DNA from: Serilophus lunatus
Taxonomy: Eukaryota > Chordata > Aves > Passeriformes > Eurylaimidae
Direction: 5' to 3'
Assembly (NCBI GenBank): GCA_013399895.1
Contig: VXBA01003812.1
Coordinates: 95,909-159,908 of the forward strand
DNA length: 64,000 nt
Shown here: positions 40,801-52,426 of the stretch, one piece after another
Numbering within the stretch: position 1 is the first letter of the stretch
Layout: each line of letters opens with the position of its first letter
Translations under genes and position numbers: made by a program
The notes under the pieces: model-generated
Told to the model about the DNA's origin: nothing
What the model saw: only the letters and a program-made list of their open reading frames with translations
Databases searched by the model: none

Positions 40801-43800
40801 TTTCTGCTCTATGCTTCCAATGCTCAAATATTCCAACTATTCAAAGTCTCCCACAGGAAAGGTGAAACTCGCTAATATTTTTAAAGAATCAGTCAAGAAA
40901 AATGAAGTACTAGTTTTTCCCTTGGTGAGTCAGCTAATACCAAGATTACGTAATGTCTCAGGATGAAGTTTATTATTTCGAGGTACTGTACCCACTGGAT
41001 TACATGTTGTACAGCCAGATTAAAGATCAAATATGTGAGACACAGGACTCCTCAACAAGTTATACCAAGATTTTTTTGATGAGTCCCTCCCAGAAAACAA
41101 AACTGTACCAGTTTTCACAGTCTTCCCTTATATAGGTACTGTGTATGTTCTGTGTACTAGTAAGCACCATAAAAAAAAAATCAAATTTCACTGAAGATGT
41201 CCATTGCTTGTATAATGCACTCATTATACAGCGTCTGCATGCCATGATAACAAATGCACTATGACACAACATCAGAAATAAAGGCATAGGAAGGGAATAA
41301 TCTCTTTTATTGAAACAATATGATATTTGTCTCAGTTCAGAATTTGTATCATACTAAGTGCCACAGTGGCTGACAGTATAATAGCCACGATGTCCATGCC
41401 TTCACACATTTAACCTGAGCTCCTATCAGATCAAGGGAAATTATAAATGTTTGTGGATTTTTCTAACGTTGGGGATTTTTCCAGGAATTTGATATGTCAT
41501 AAAGCATTTTTGAATTAGACCTGAGCTTTTGAAAATCTGAGAGGGTATTACTCAGTTAACAGCACTTGAGGAAGGTTACCTTCAAAACATTTTAAAAAAG
41601 AAGGTAATGAGATTGAAAGGATGCTAAGGAAAAAGACTACATAGGCTGATAAAATAACGAAGCCACTGTCAATTTCTATTTTTACATTTAAAATCCTCTT
41701 CCTGAAATGATGAAGCAAATATTTAATGCACCTAAACCCTAACCATAGTGGAATAATAATTTTTCATAGGAAATGCTACTTCCTTTGTTGTATTTACTTG
41801 CAGTTATATAAACTTGACACGTGAATTCCTCAGAAAAAGATCTATGTGAGTCATAAGCTTCCTTCACAGCTTGCTTTGTTGTGCTAAAAAAATGTTACCT
41901 GGTCATTAACTGGAGGGAAAAAAAAAGAAAAAAAAAAAAAGAAGTAGGATGAAAGGCACTTAAAACTTGAGACTCTTTTTACTTATAGCTGAACAAAGCT
42001 GGAAAACAAAATTATACCACTTAACTCCCTAGAGCCATAGAAGCAGTCAACAGAATAACTATGAGCACCAAGACATGTCATCTGGCAATCAGACCTAAAA
42101 GGATAAAAATCCAAGTGTTTCACAAAACAGCCATGAAATTCAAGGTCAAAAATATTATATACAACAACGTTTAGAAATTGGATGAACTCTTGGAAAGATA
42201 ACTTGAACATGACTACAAAATAGACAAACCATACATTTAGAAGAGGAAGTATACTGAAATGAAAATCATGGACATCTGGACTATATGGCAGACACTTACT
42301 GACATGACTTTGTGATTTCTTGTGGCCACTGTAAAAGACCAGTGCCTGGAATAAACTGATCTTTGATTTAGCCCAGTTTGGCTGCTTTTATGCTTTCCTA
42401 TTTAGCTACTAGGAAATAAATATGCAAGTTAGAATTTTTTTCTCTTTTGACACTGTTTATTCTGTGATTTCAATTTTATAAGAATTCTGTTGGAAGAAAT
42501 GAGAAGATTTTTTAAAATTGTGGGTTTGATTATATCTTTTTTTGGAACAGGAGTAGGTTAGGATAATAAGAAACAAATTACAACAAGAACCTCGTCTTGT
42601 CAAATTCAGCGGATAATCAAAAAGCATATAATTTGGTAGATCAAAATTTTATTTCTAACTTCCAGTTTTAAGAGATGTTACATTAATTCCTACAAATATT
42701 TACAAAAAAGAGAGTAAATTTATATAAATATGTAGATTTTGTTATAGTTTTTCAAAATTTATTGCAGAAATTTATTTCAAGGTAAATAATCATTATTTTA
42801 CACATACATAATATTAATAGTAAAAATAATTATCTAATGATTTGCACGAAAAAATTTTCTAGACCAACAACCAGGAAAGAAAATTTATAAATCCTAGGCA
42901 CTGCACACTCTTTTCTTCATGTCTTGCTTTATTTAAAAAAAAAAAACAAACAACAAAATAAAGCAAACCTCAAAACCGAAGCAAACCAATTTAAACAATA
43001 GTTTGGACTATTCAAGGCATTTGTACCTAGTCAGCTGGAAGGAGAGAGGTCATATCCTTCTCACGTAATATCCTATTTGCCCCACGCTCTATCATTTTCC
43101 TAGTTCACCAACCATATTAAGTGCATATGCAGGACTATGGTAAACCCTGAGATGTCAAAGCAGCATCACTCCCCTGTCACAGTATTTGATTCTGGACATT
43201 AAAAAAAAAGAAAAAAAAGGTTAGAGTCATAACATCCCAACTACCTCATTATAGGATCAAATGTCAGTAAAATACTCTCCATGGAATTAATGTTTAAAAG
43301 CTTCCATCTTGATAATTGATTTTTATCTGTAGCACTTCCTTAAAATATCTGAAACTTCATTTAATGTTTGCTTTAATAAGCTTCCTGAGAAATAGACTAG
43401 GAAACAAAAAGAAAAAGTTTTTTCTTTGAGTGAATTTGAACTATTCAGGGTCTTGTCAGGAATCCTGAAAAATTTCTGTGACACAGATAAAATTACTAAT
43501 ATTACTTTGAGCTCACATATATGAGAATAGAAAAGTATTTTTACACTTGTGTATCTCAACACTGTATTAAAAAAAGTACTGTTAATTTTGTCTTTAAAGA
43601 CTTAGAAGCTCAGACCTTGCTATAAATGCAATATTAGTAGTGTGGTCTTCCAAGCACATTTTTTAGTGTAATTCTATTGTTGCAATGGGATCATGAACGT
43701 AAGCAACTGACCTTAATTTCTGTGGGATATGATGTGCATACTGTATGTTCTCAGACTTCTTATACCTTTAAGGAAGGTATAATTTAATTTTCAGGTTATT

Positions 43801-45567
43801 GTCAAGAAAATATTTTTCACACAATATTTTGTTTGTTTCATTCAAAGTATACTAAGTGCTTAAAAGAAAGAAAGAACATTCAACCAGTCACACTTGCCAA
43901 TGTTTACAACACTGCACAACCGTTCTTTTATGAAAAGGGGAAATATATGCTGCCAAAAGGGAGTGACGTTTTAAAATAATTTAAAAGCAACCCTTAAGCT
44001 CAAGGGCACTGTTTTATTCATCACTGACAAGAATAGCAAGTGGTGAGTCATGACTCCTTTTTGAAATTCATTCACTCACTTTACGTGCCTCTCTTTTTAA
44101 CTGCCAAACTTGCAATACCATCTGCTTTCAGACTTCAGTAACTCAACCTGCCTCTAACTGAGACCAAACCTATGAATATTTAACACTTGCAAACAGAAGC
44201 AGCATTTTGCCCAAGACTAGCGACTAGAGTCACTTGATATTTCAGTCTCTGGGTCTGCCTTCTCCATCTCTAGGCACAGCCATGTACCTGTGTGACAAAT
44301 TCCCTAAACACAGAAGCAGATTGTGGTGACCTCTCAGGTCTCAAGTCCTAGGGCAAAGGCCCACGTTTAGTAGCATTCCAGTTTTAAAACGTGCTTACAT
44401 TTTCTCCTTATATTCTCCATTACATCTCTTTGCAGGACTCTAATGGTCTGAGAGCTTTATTGTTAACAGAGATGAAAAAAATTCCTGGACAGAAAGGGGG
44501 AAAGAAACAAAAAGGGTGCTTCTACACCACTGCTTCCATAACCTTCATCATAGAAAGTGACTGCAGACAGTAGCACCAGGGAGGGACCAAGCAAACAGAA
44601 ATCACAAGTAAGAAATTACAATATTTAAGCCAATATTTTTGCACCAGACTCTTGATTATCCTTAATCAGATACAGCATTTGAGCCAAGACTGAGAGGAAG
44701 AGTCTGAAACAGACAGGCTAGAGAGACAAGAGACAATTAAAAAATACTTGAACAATTCCGTTCTTTCATATTTTGTGCAAAATTATACTTTATTTATTTA
44801 TTGATAGACTGGCATACTAAGTCTGTTAAATGTAACTACAATTAAATTATGTCAGTGGGTGCTTTCTAAAAGATTTTCCTCTTCCCACACTGCAGCACTT
44901 ATTGAAAAATTGAAAAAAAAAAAAAAGAGAAGAAAATCAGTGACATATCTGCTCATTTTAAGTTCAATTTCTGACCTCTTTTAACTTCTGCTAAACACAG
45001 ATTTCACATCTGTATCTTTAAATTCTTTTTCATTTGGTTTCTATAGAGATGATGGATATTTTCAGTGATAAACTTGTTATTATTTGTTCTAGAGTATGTT
45101 CCTTTAACAGAACTATTAACTGTGGAAAAAGAATTGGAAAGAAATTCTACAAAATCTTCTCTAATACCTTAAAATGCATAATTCAATTTAGAACAGCTTC
45201 ATGGTGATGCACGGTGTGGCAATTCTGATGGAATACATTATGCAAATGACCTTTAGTGATACTTTGGAAAGTAATTTGCAAAATGCAGTGCATACACTGT
45301 ATACATCTCCTCTTTTTCTCATTTGCTACCATCACTGAAGTGCAGCCAAGTGTTTTCTTAACAGTTCCTAACTGCAGCAGATATAAAAATAGTTTCTGAG
45401 GTCACTCAGGAAAGGCAAGAATTTAGGTAATATTTATGAAGAGGAAAATCAAAACCTTTATAACATGAACTGTAGACCTCTCTTACTAAAACTATGCATT
45501 ACAGTATAGTATGCCCTTCTGTTGTGGATTATCTAGCAACAACTGCAAAAAGAGGTCCATATAATTT
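34899..45567. other. Unassigned AT-rich, gene-poor sequence
   Basis: About 10.7 kb without a recognisable gene or transposon. It has several A-rich runs (for example 41919-41941) and T/G-rich runs (around 39026-39051). All open frames are 105 codons or shorter and show no family resemblance. Confidence 0.55.
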
Positions 45568-45606
45568 GTTGCAAATGGTGTCACATCCAGTTGGTGATCG
45601 ATCACT

Positions 45607-46503
45607 AGTGGTGTCCCTCAGGGATCGGTGCTGGGCCCAGTTCTGTTTAATATCTTTATTGATGACCTTGATGATGGGATTGAGTCTTCATTAGTAAGTT
45701 TGCAGATGACACCAGGCTTGGAGCAGGTGTCGATCTGTTGGAGGATGGGAGGGCCCTGCAGAGGGAGCTGGGCAGACTGGAGAGATGGGCAGATTCCAGT
45801 GGGATGAGATTCAACAAGTCCAAGTGCCGGGTCTTACACTTTGGTCGCAATAGCCTCAGGGAGAGCTATAGGCTGGGGTCAGAGTGGCTGGAGAGAGGGC
45901 AGACAGAGAGAGACTTGGGAGTGCTGGTGGATGGGAGACTTGACATGAGCCAGCAGTGTGCCCAGGCGGCCAAGAAGGCCAGTGGCATCCTGGTCTTCAT
46001 CAGGAATGATGGGGCCAACAGGAGCAGGGAAATTATCCTTCCCCTGTATTCAGCACTGGCTAGGCCACACCTTGAGTGCTGTGTCCAAGTTCTGGGCCCC
46101 TCAGTTTAGGAAAGATGTTGAGTTACTGGAATGTGTTCAGAGAAGGGCATTGAGAATGGTGAAGGGGCTGGAGCACAAGCCCCATGAGGAGCAGTTGAGA
46201 GACCTGAAGTTGTTTAGTGTGGAGAAGAGGAGACTCAGGAGTGACCTTATTGCTGTCTATAACTCCCTGAAAGGAGGCTGTAGTCAGGTGAGGGTTGATC
46301 TCTTCTCTCAGGTAACTGGTGACAGAACAAGAGGGCACAGTCTCGAGCTCCATCAGGGGAGGTTTAGACTTGATATTAGGAAGAAATTCTTCACTGAAAG
46401 GGTGATCTGCCATTGGAATGGGCTGCCCAGGGAGGTAGTGGAGTCACCAACCCTGGAGGTGTTCAAGAGTAGGCTGGATGAGGCACTTGGTGCCATAATT
46501 TAA
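45607..46503 (+). pseudogene. CR1 ORF2 C-terminal remnant (reverse transcriptase), frameshifted
   Basis: In intact CR1 this protein is an endonuclease plus reverse transcriptase that copies the element's RNA at a nicked target. Here only the C-terminal third remains. SGVPQGSVLGPVLFNIFIDD is read from 45607. A one-base shift between about 45680 and 45695 moves the next part, KFADDTRLG (motif C with both aspartates, 45696-45722), into the next frame. That frame continues through RFNKSKCRVLHFGR and GVLVDGRLDM. An extra A near 46086 in GTCCAAGTTC causes a second shift, after which FRKDVELLECVQRRALRMVK and FFTERVICHWNGLPREVVES continue to the natural-looking stop. With its N-terminus missing and two shifts it cannot make an active enzyme. 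The open frames at 45738-46109 and 45958-46503 are pieces of this one protein. Confidence 0.93.
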
Positions 46504-46552
46504 TTAGTAATAATTAATGATAATAACAATAATTAATAATTTAATAATTCTG
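46496..46552 (+). repeat. TAA-rich expansion in the CR1 3' untranslated region
   Basis: Irregular TAAT/AATAAT units run for about 55 bp directly after the ORF2 stop. The sister copies lack them. This looks like a local microsatellite growth within the element after or during insertion. Confidence 0.75.
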
Positions 46553-47550
46553 GACTGTTAGATTACGAGTTGGACATGATGACCTTTAAAGTCTCTTCCA
46601 ACCTTGCTGATACTGTGATACTGTGATAATTTCTTCAGATAAATAAGTTATTTATAGCTATGTGTTTTAATCTTAGCAAAATCTGATCATGTGGAATTCA
46701 TGATTAAGAATTAGTTGGCCACACCCTGCAAGTAGACAATTTGACCTTTGAGATGATTGGTTCAAAGAGGAGGAAATCAATGATCTAATGAAATTTGCAA
46801 CACATCCGTAAGACCTGACCTAGCTGTTGCTGTGAGTGCTAAATTTTCATATTTTTCATTTATTTCTCTAAATGTGATAAGAAATTATGTAATGGCATAG
46901 GGCTGATGTTACAATATTGCTCATTTATTGCTGTGACCTTCATTCTTGCTGTTAATAATATTTTCTTTTATATTATTTGTTAATAGCTTAGAATTTTGCC
47001 AGTCTTTACCATCTAAGGCTAAAACTTCCATGCTCATTTGCTGGGTCTTTATGCAGGCTCTTAATGCTGTTTCTCTTTACACTGGTTCTAGGAAATGAAA
47101 TTATTATTTGATCACTAACTTGAGCCTTTCCTCCCAGTTCCTCCACAGGTTCTGTAATGATCTGGAACTGATAAAGAGTTTTAATTTCCTTGCCAATTCT
47201 CACAGAGTTTCAGATTCCACACATCTGCTTCATCCTAATTTCCATGTGCTAGGCTTTTAGTAAAGGTGCATACTAAGACCAGAACAGTGTTTGTCAAAAT
47301 GAGAATAAAATTTCTTAGCACTGATAAAAATAAATGACTTACAGGCTACTATATTAAACTACAAACTGCCACTAAATAGGATAGTGGAGAGAAAAGAAAT
47401 CTACCACAGAATGTATTTTTTTTGCAATTTTTTTCATTTTGAAACCAAGCTTGTTCACTTATTTTTCTTATCGCAAGGGAAATTGGTTTTACTGAAACAT
47501 TTGCTATACTGTTTTTGAGGATACAAATTGATCTGCTGGTTACTTTGGTC

Positions 47551-47554
<4 letters not shown>

Positions 47555-47582
<28 letters not shown>
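47555..47582 (+). repeat. A28 homopolymer
   Basis: Twenty-eight consecutive A. No CR1, SINE or processed-transcript body is recognisable upstream, so its origin is unclear. The length may be imprecise in the assembly. Confidence 0.95.
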
Positions 47583-47587
<5 letters not shown>

Positions 47588-48281
47588 AAACCCTCTATTT
47601 AATTTTCAGTTTCCCGAGTTTTTACACTTCCAGGATGTAACAACCTCTTTGTTGAGAAATGATTATGATGCAACATAAATAGAAAATACAATTGTAGTGG
47701 AAAGTGGAATTGTTTGTTGAACTTCTAAATGCTGTTAATTTTGCCTCAACTTAGTCAAAGTCCTTTTCAAGATTGTTTTTGGAGTAGGTCTTACTGTGAA
47801 AGTAGGTTTGCACATAGATATGCACCTAAGTCTGACTGCAGTTCCTTAACTCTCAGACTGCTCCTTGCATTGGTATCTCCCTGTTAGAATGTTGTTTTCT
47901 GACAATAGTCTATGTTAATTCTGCTGCTTGATTTTTAAAACTTCAGATTTTTTGAAAATCTTTTTATTTAAAAAAACCCCAATTTCTCCATAGGAAGACT
48001 TTAATTTTTTTTTAATGTGTATTTATGACATCAATAACATTTCAGCACTTTCAGTCTCTGAAGGAAAGATTATTTCTGACTCTATGTGCCATCTATATTC
48101 TTTGGGAGCTTGCAAAACCTTCAATGCCATGCTAATAAAACAAATTTCAGTACAGGTCTGACAGCAACAAAATCCCCTGTAAGACATATATCATCAAGTG
48201 GTCTCTTAGCATTACTCTGGTGGTGTCAGTGAAATTATCCAACTAGATAATTTAATTCAGGCTACATCTGCCAAATCAGTC

Positions 48282-48302
48282 TTTTTTTTTTTTTTTTTTT
48301 TT
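48282..48302 (+). repeat. T21 homopolymer
   Basis: Twenty-one consecutive T, about 700 bp after the A28 run and in inverted relation to it. I see no element bounded by the two. Confidence 0.95.
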
Positions 48303-51300
48303 ACCCAGATCTTGTAACTTTCAATATTTGATTTGGAAAAAGAAGCAGTGAGAAAAATCCGGAGCAGTTAAGTGTGATCTACCAGCAACAAATGAGATTC
48401 ATTTTCAGATCACAACAAAAATACAAAAAAGGGAAGAAACAGCTGCTTGTCATTTGTCTTCATTTTTTAAGTCTCATTTTCTTCTATTACAGCCTCATCT
48501 AGAGTCTGTCTGCATACATCAAAATAAGATGCATCTGCATACAGTTTAATCCTTGGATATATCTTGTGTATGCAACATATGCAGAAGGCATGTAGTATAT
48601 CCTATACACTTACCAGTTTAAAAGAAACAGGTAATGTTCTCTTTTGTCAATACTTCAAATATTCAGTTTAAGATGAAAAATGCAGTCTTTCTTTCAAAGT
48701 GTGACCACAATAAAGGTCACATTGATAACGTCTGGATGGCATTTTTTGATGTTTGTCTCACCTTAATAGAATACTAAATATTTTTTAAGGTGAGGCATAG
48801 ATAAAGTACATTAGTAGAAATATATGCCTTAAATCTAAGGGAGTTATTTTCTATCACAGATACTAATTACGGATATTTTTTCTGAGAGTGTAAAATTATG
48901 GTGTGGCTTTCAACAACATATCCTTTTTTCCCTTTCTATTTCTGAACAATTTGTAATTAAGCAATGATTTGTTTATTTTTTTCCGGAAAAGGTACTAAAA
49001 GCTGATTAGAGCAAATAGTATATGAAAAAATAGAAGACTTTGTGTTCCTTATGGGGTGCTTAACTCACTGGCTCAAAAGTTTACTAATAATGTAACATGG
49101 GCATGTGTTCTACCCTACATAGACTACCTATCTTCATATTCAAAAATCATAATTCACCACAAAGTATATATCTGTTGTTTATGACAGCTTCTAATTGAAA
49201 ACAACCACCATTCATCAGTCATGTGAGTATGAAAGTGTTTAGAGAGACAGATCAGTTTACTTTTACTTAGAGAAAAAGAGATATTCCTATATAATATTTT
49301 TTGCATCTGATTTCTCATTCATCAGAAAAATATCTATTGAATTTAATCCTGATCAACCATGCTTCTCTTTCAAGATCTTTAATTTTCAACAATTACCTCC
49401 AAAACATTGCAATTGTCTCCCTATTGCATCATCTACAATAATTTGATGAAACTATAATTATAATTCAGACATCAGATTTTCCAAAGGAATTATGCCCACA
49501 CTTGAAAGTCTCCCAACCACAATTTAAGTAAGACTTATTCATTCCCTAAAAACAATTTTTCCTTCATGTTGCATCTCCAGGCCACACTACTTTTCCCCTT
49601 ATCATTTTCAAAAGCTTCATGTAACTTATTTCAAAACTACTACTTTTTGTATTTATTTGTTAAACCTCCTGTCTTATCAAAGAAGGGTTTCAGGGAATCC
49701 ATTTATGAGCAACACATCTGTGAAATTTTATTTTTTAAAGACGTTTTAGATACCAAAAAATTTGTTTCTTCAGTAATTTTTGTCAGAATCTTTTCAGTTA
49801 TTGCTTCTGGGGTGCTATATTCTGAAGAAGTGCCTCTTTCTTACTTCAGTAACTCAAAACAAATTTCATCATCGGCCACTAGTGGACCACATTTGACTTC
49901 TTAACAAGCTCTTGAGCCTAAAATTCCTTTCTCCAAACAGTAACATCTTTTTATCATTCTTTTAGTTAATTATAGTCTTAAGATTTACCATTTTTTTTAA
50001 AACAACTTTAAGAAAGACGTTTATTACTCCTGTGGTTGAATCAGTAAGAGTTCACTTTTCTCCACTTTTAGTCACTTAAATTTCCCAACTTCCTTTTTCC
50101 CTCTTCTTAAAGCTTTTAATTCATTTTCCAATTTCTCTGTAGCAGAAAGCCATTATACCTTATCTTCCTGTTTTTATACACATATACATGTATAATGCCT
50201 TAAACCCATCTATGTAACTCTGTGTTTCTCTTGTTGTCATTTTTGAAATTCAGTTTCATAAAGGTGTCCTGAGGTATCCAAGTGTCCCTTTTGACAATGT
50301 ATCTTTAAAGAACAGAAGTTATGTTGATTTTTTAACTTAATTTTCTGCAGCATATTTTTCTCACAACAACTCTATACTTTGACTTTATTTTTTTATAAAA
50401 TCCTACTCATCAGATCATTATTTTAAAATCTTTAATCCTTATAAATATTTAGTCATTATTCTACAGCTCTCATAACTTGTTTTCCTCATGAAAACAGGAA
50501 GCTATTAACTGTTCAACACTGCTCATACCTTCAATTTTTAGATTTTCTGAGTTTTATTTGCCTTGATTGGTACATATTATCTTCAAGAAAGTTTCTCTTT
50601 CTGAAATAATTCTTGCTTCATATATTTCAAAATCTAAATGAATTGTCTACTTAACCTTTTCCCAGCAGATATATGTGGAACAAAAGCACTTCCTGTTACT
50701 TCAAAGTCCTGGTTTTCTGTACTTTTCTAAAAACCATGAAAATCCTTTGTTTTATAATCAGTACCAAATCATGGCCATGATATTATTCCTACTGATTTTT
50801 TTCTTTTCCTTGCCTCTCACCTTTTCCAGAATAGGCGGAAAAAACCACGAAGCACCTACAAGCTGAACTAAATAAAAGCATCCTCATTTTTAATACATTA
50901 ACAAATTTGACAACATGAACTTTGTCACAAAACTCAGTAACAAGAGCAAATTGATACAAAAATCCTAAAGCTATGGCCTAAGTTTATAGCACTCTTCAAA
51001 AAATTGTGATTAGCAGACTCCTTCACATAACAACACCAAGGCCACTGAATGCATGCAGGTCCAGAACTACAAAGTATTTTTCTGCTAAGTGGTGTTATTA
51101 AAAAACAGTTTAATTGAAAATCAATGTAAACTTTACACCAAATAAAAAAATGTGCTTTTTTTTTAAAAAAGAGGTGTTACCACAGTGTCTAGACTTCATG
51201 CATTCCAGTAAAATTGGTTTGAAATTACTGTCATATTGTCATGAAAAAATATTTTTAAGTTGATATGCAGCAGAAGAATTAGAAGTCTACCATTACAAGA

Positions 51301-51426
51301 TGATTTTTAATCCAGAATATTTTCATCTGGTTTACAATGTAACTTAATGAGCAGTGGGAGTACAATGGAACATTTTACAAATATGCGTCATGTAGATCTA
51401 AATCTCTTTAATACACCCTCACAGAG

Positions 51427-52426
51427 TCTATTTAGTTTACATGGCAAGATTTTAGTAGCAGAGGTAGGTTGCAAAGATGGCTTCTGACAGAAGATACCAT
51501 GTGTGACAGAACTAGTTCCAGCCAGCTTTAAGACACACTTTTGCCTGGCCAAAGCCGACCCCTTCAGTGGCAATGGAAAACATAGCTAATAAAGAGCAAA
51601 ATGGCTGTGAGAGAGGAGGGAGAATATGCAAGAGCAGCAGCTCTGCAAACACCACGATTAGCAAAGAGGGAGCAGGAGGTACTCCAGTCATGGGAGCAGA
51701 GATTTCCCTACAGCCCATGACACAGACCATGGCAAGGCAGCTGTGCCCCTGCAGCCTATAAGGTCCATGGTGGAGCACGTATCCACCAGCAGCTCCTCGG
51801 AGGAATGTATGTTGCAGCAGACGGATGTGCTCTGAAGGATGTTACCTGGGCCTATGGAGAGTCCATGCTGGAGCAGGTTCCTGGAATGAGCTGTGGCCCA
51901 TGGGGGACCTAGGCTGGAGCAGGCCATTTCTGAAGGTACAGTACCCCATAAAGAGAACCCAAGCTGGAACAGTTCCCTGTGCAAAGGATATGCATTTTTG
52001 AAGTTCATGAAGGACTGTCTCCAGTCTGAGGAGAGAGAAGAGCATGAATAGAAAGTAGCAGCAGAGACAAAGTGCAATAAGGTGACCCAAATTCTCATTC
52101 CCTGTCCCCCTGCATGATTGAAGAGGAGGATGAAAAATATCTGAGAGTGAAGCTGAGCCTGGAAATAGTGTAGAGGTGAGGGGAAGTTTGTTTTGTTTTT
52201 GTTTTATTTCTCAATCTCTTACTCTATTAAAATTCTTTGGCAGTGAATTAATTTCCGCAAGGTGAGCCTGGTTTGCCCATGAGAGTAATTGATAAACAAT
52301 CTCCCTGTTCTTATCTCAAGCCATGAGCTTTTTTCATTGTATTATTTGTCCTTGTCCTGTTGATGCGGGGGGGAGTGATAAAGTGAGTTCGTAATTACTT
52401 GATGGCCAGTCAAGCTCAACCCAACA
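51427..52426 (+). mobile_element. Solo LTR, same family as 18400-19551, plus sense
   Basis: Read on the plus strand this aligns throughout with the reverse complement of the 18.4-kb LTR. Shared blocks are a TTTACATGGCAAGATTTTAG start, an AAAATGGCTGTGAGAGAGG leader near 51600, GGAGCAG-type repeat units from 51700 to 51980, and a GTTTTATTTCTCA block near 52200. The 3' end reads GCTCAACCCAACA. The initial TG has become TC and the TATA and poly(A) motifs are altered, so it is the older or more decayed of the pair. Flanking 5-mers (CAGAG, AACTG) do not match, so no target-site duplication is claimed. No retroviral genes flank it. The minus-strand frames of 88 and 136 codons inside are not genes. 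Confidence 0.8.

Larger units (their letters stand above)
45568..46629 (+). mobile_element. CR1 LINE, 5'-truncated, longest copy in the window
   Basis: The element enters within the reverse-transcriptase domain and runs to the 3' tail. The tail reads CTCTTCCAACCTTG followed by tandem TACTGTGA 8-mers at about 46612-46629, a hallmark of CR1. Between the end of the coding remnant (TAA at 46501-46503) and the tail lies an AT-rich expansion. It is close in sequence to the copies at 34.1 kb and 58.5 kb and the least decayed of them. There is no long poly(A), as expected for CR1. I could not define a target-site duplication, also usual for this family. Confidence 0.95.
46630..51426. other. Unassigned AT-rich sequence
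   Basis: No gene recognised. It contains two long homopolymers listed separately. The 112-codon frame at 49566-49904 has no recognisable domain. Confidence 0.58.

Noticed and set aside
51688..52098. 136-codon minus-strand frame
   Set aside because: It lies in the second LTR copy and is read antisense through the same repeated units as at 18.8-19.2 kb.
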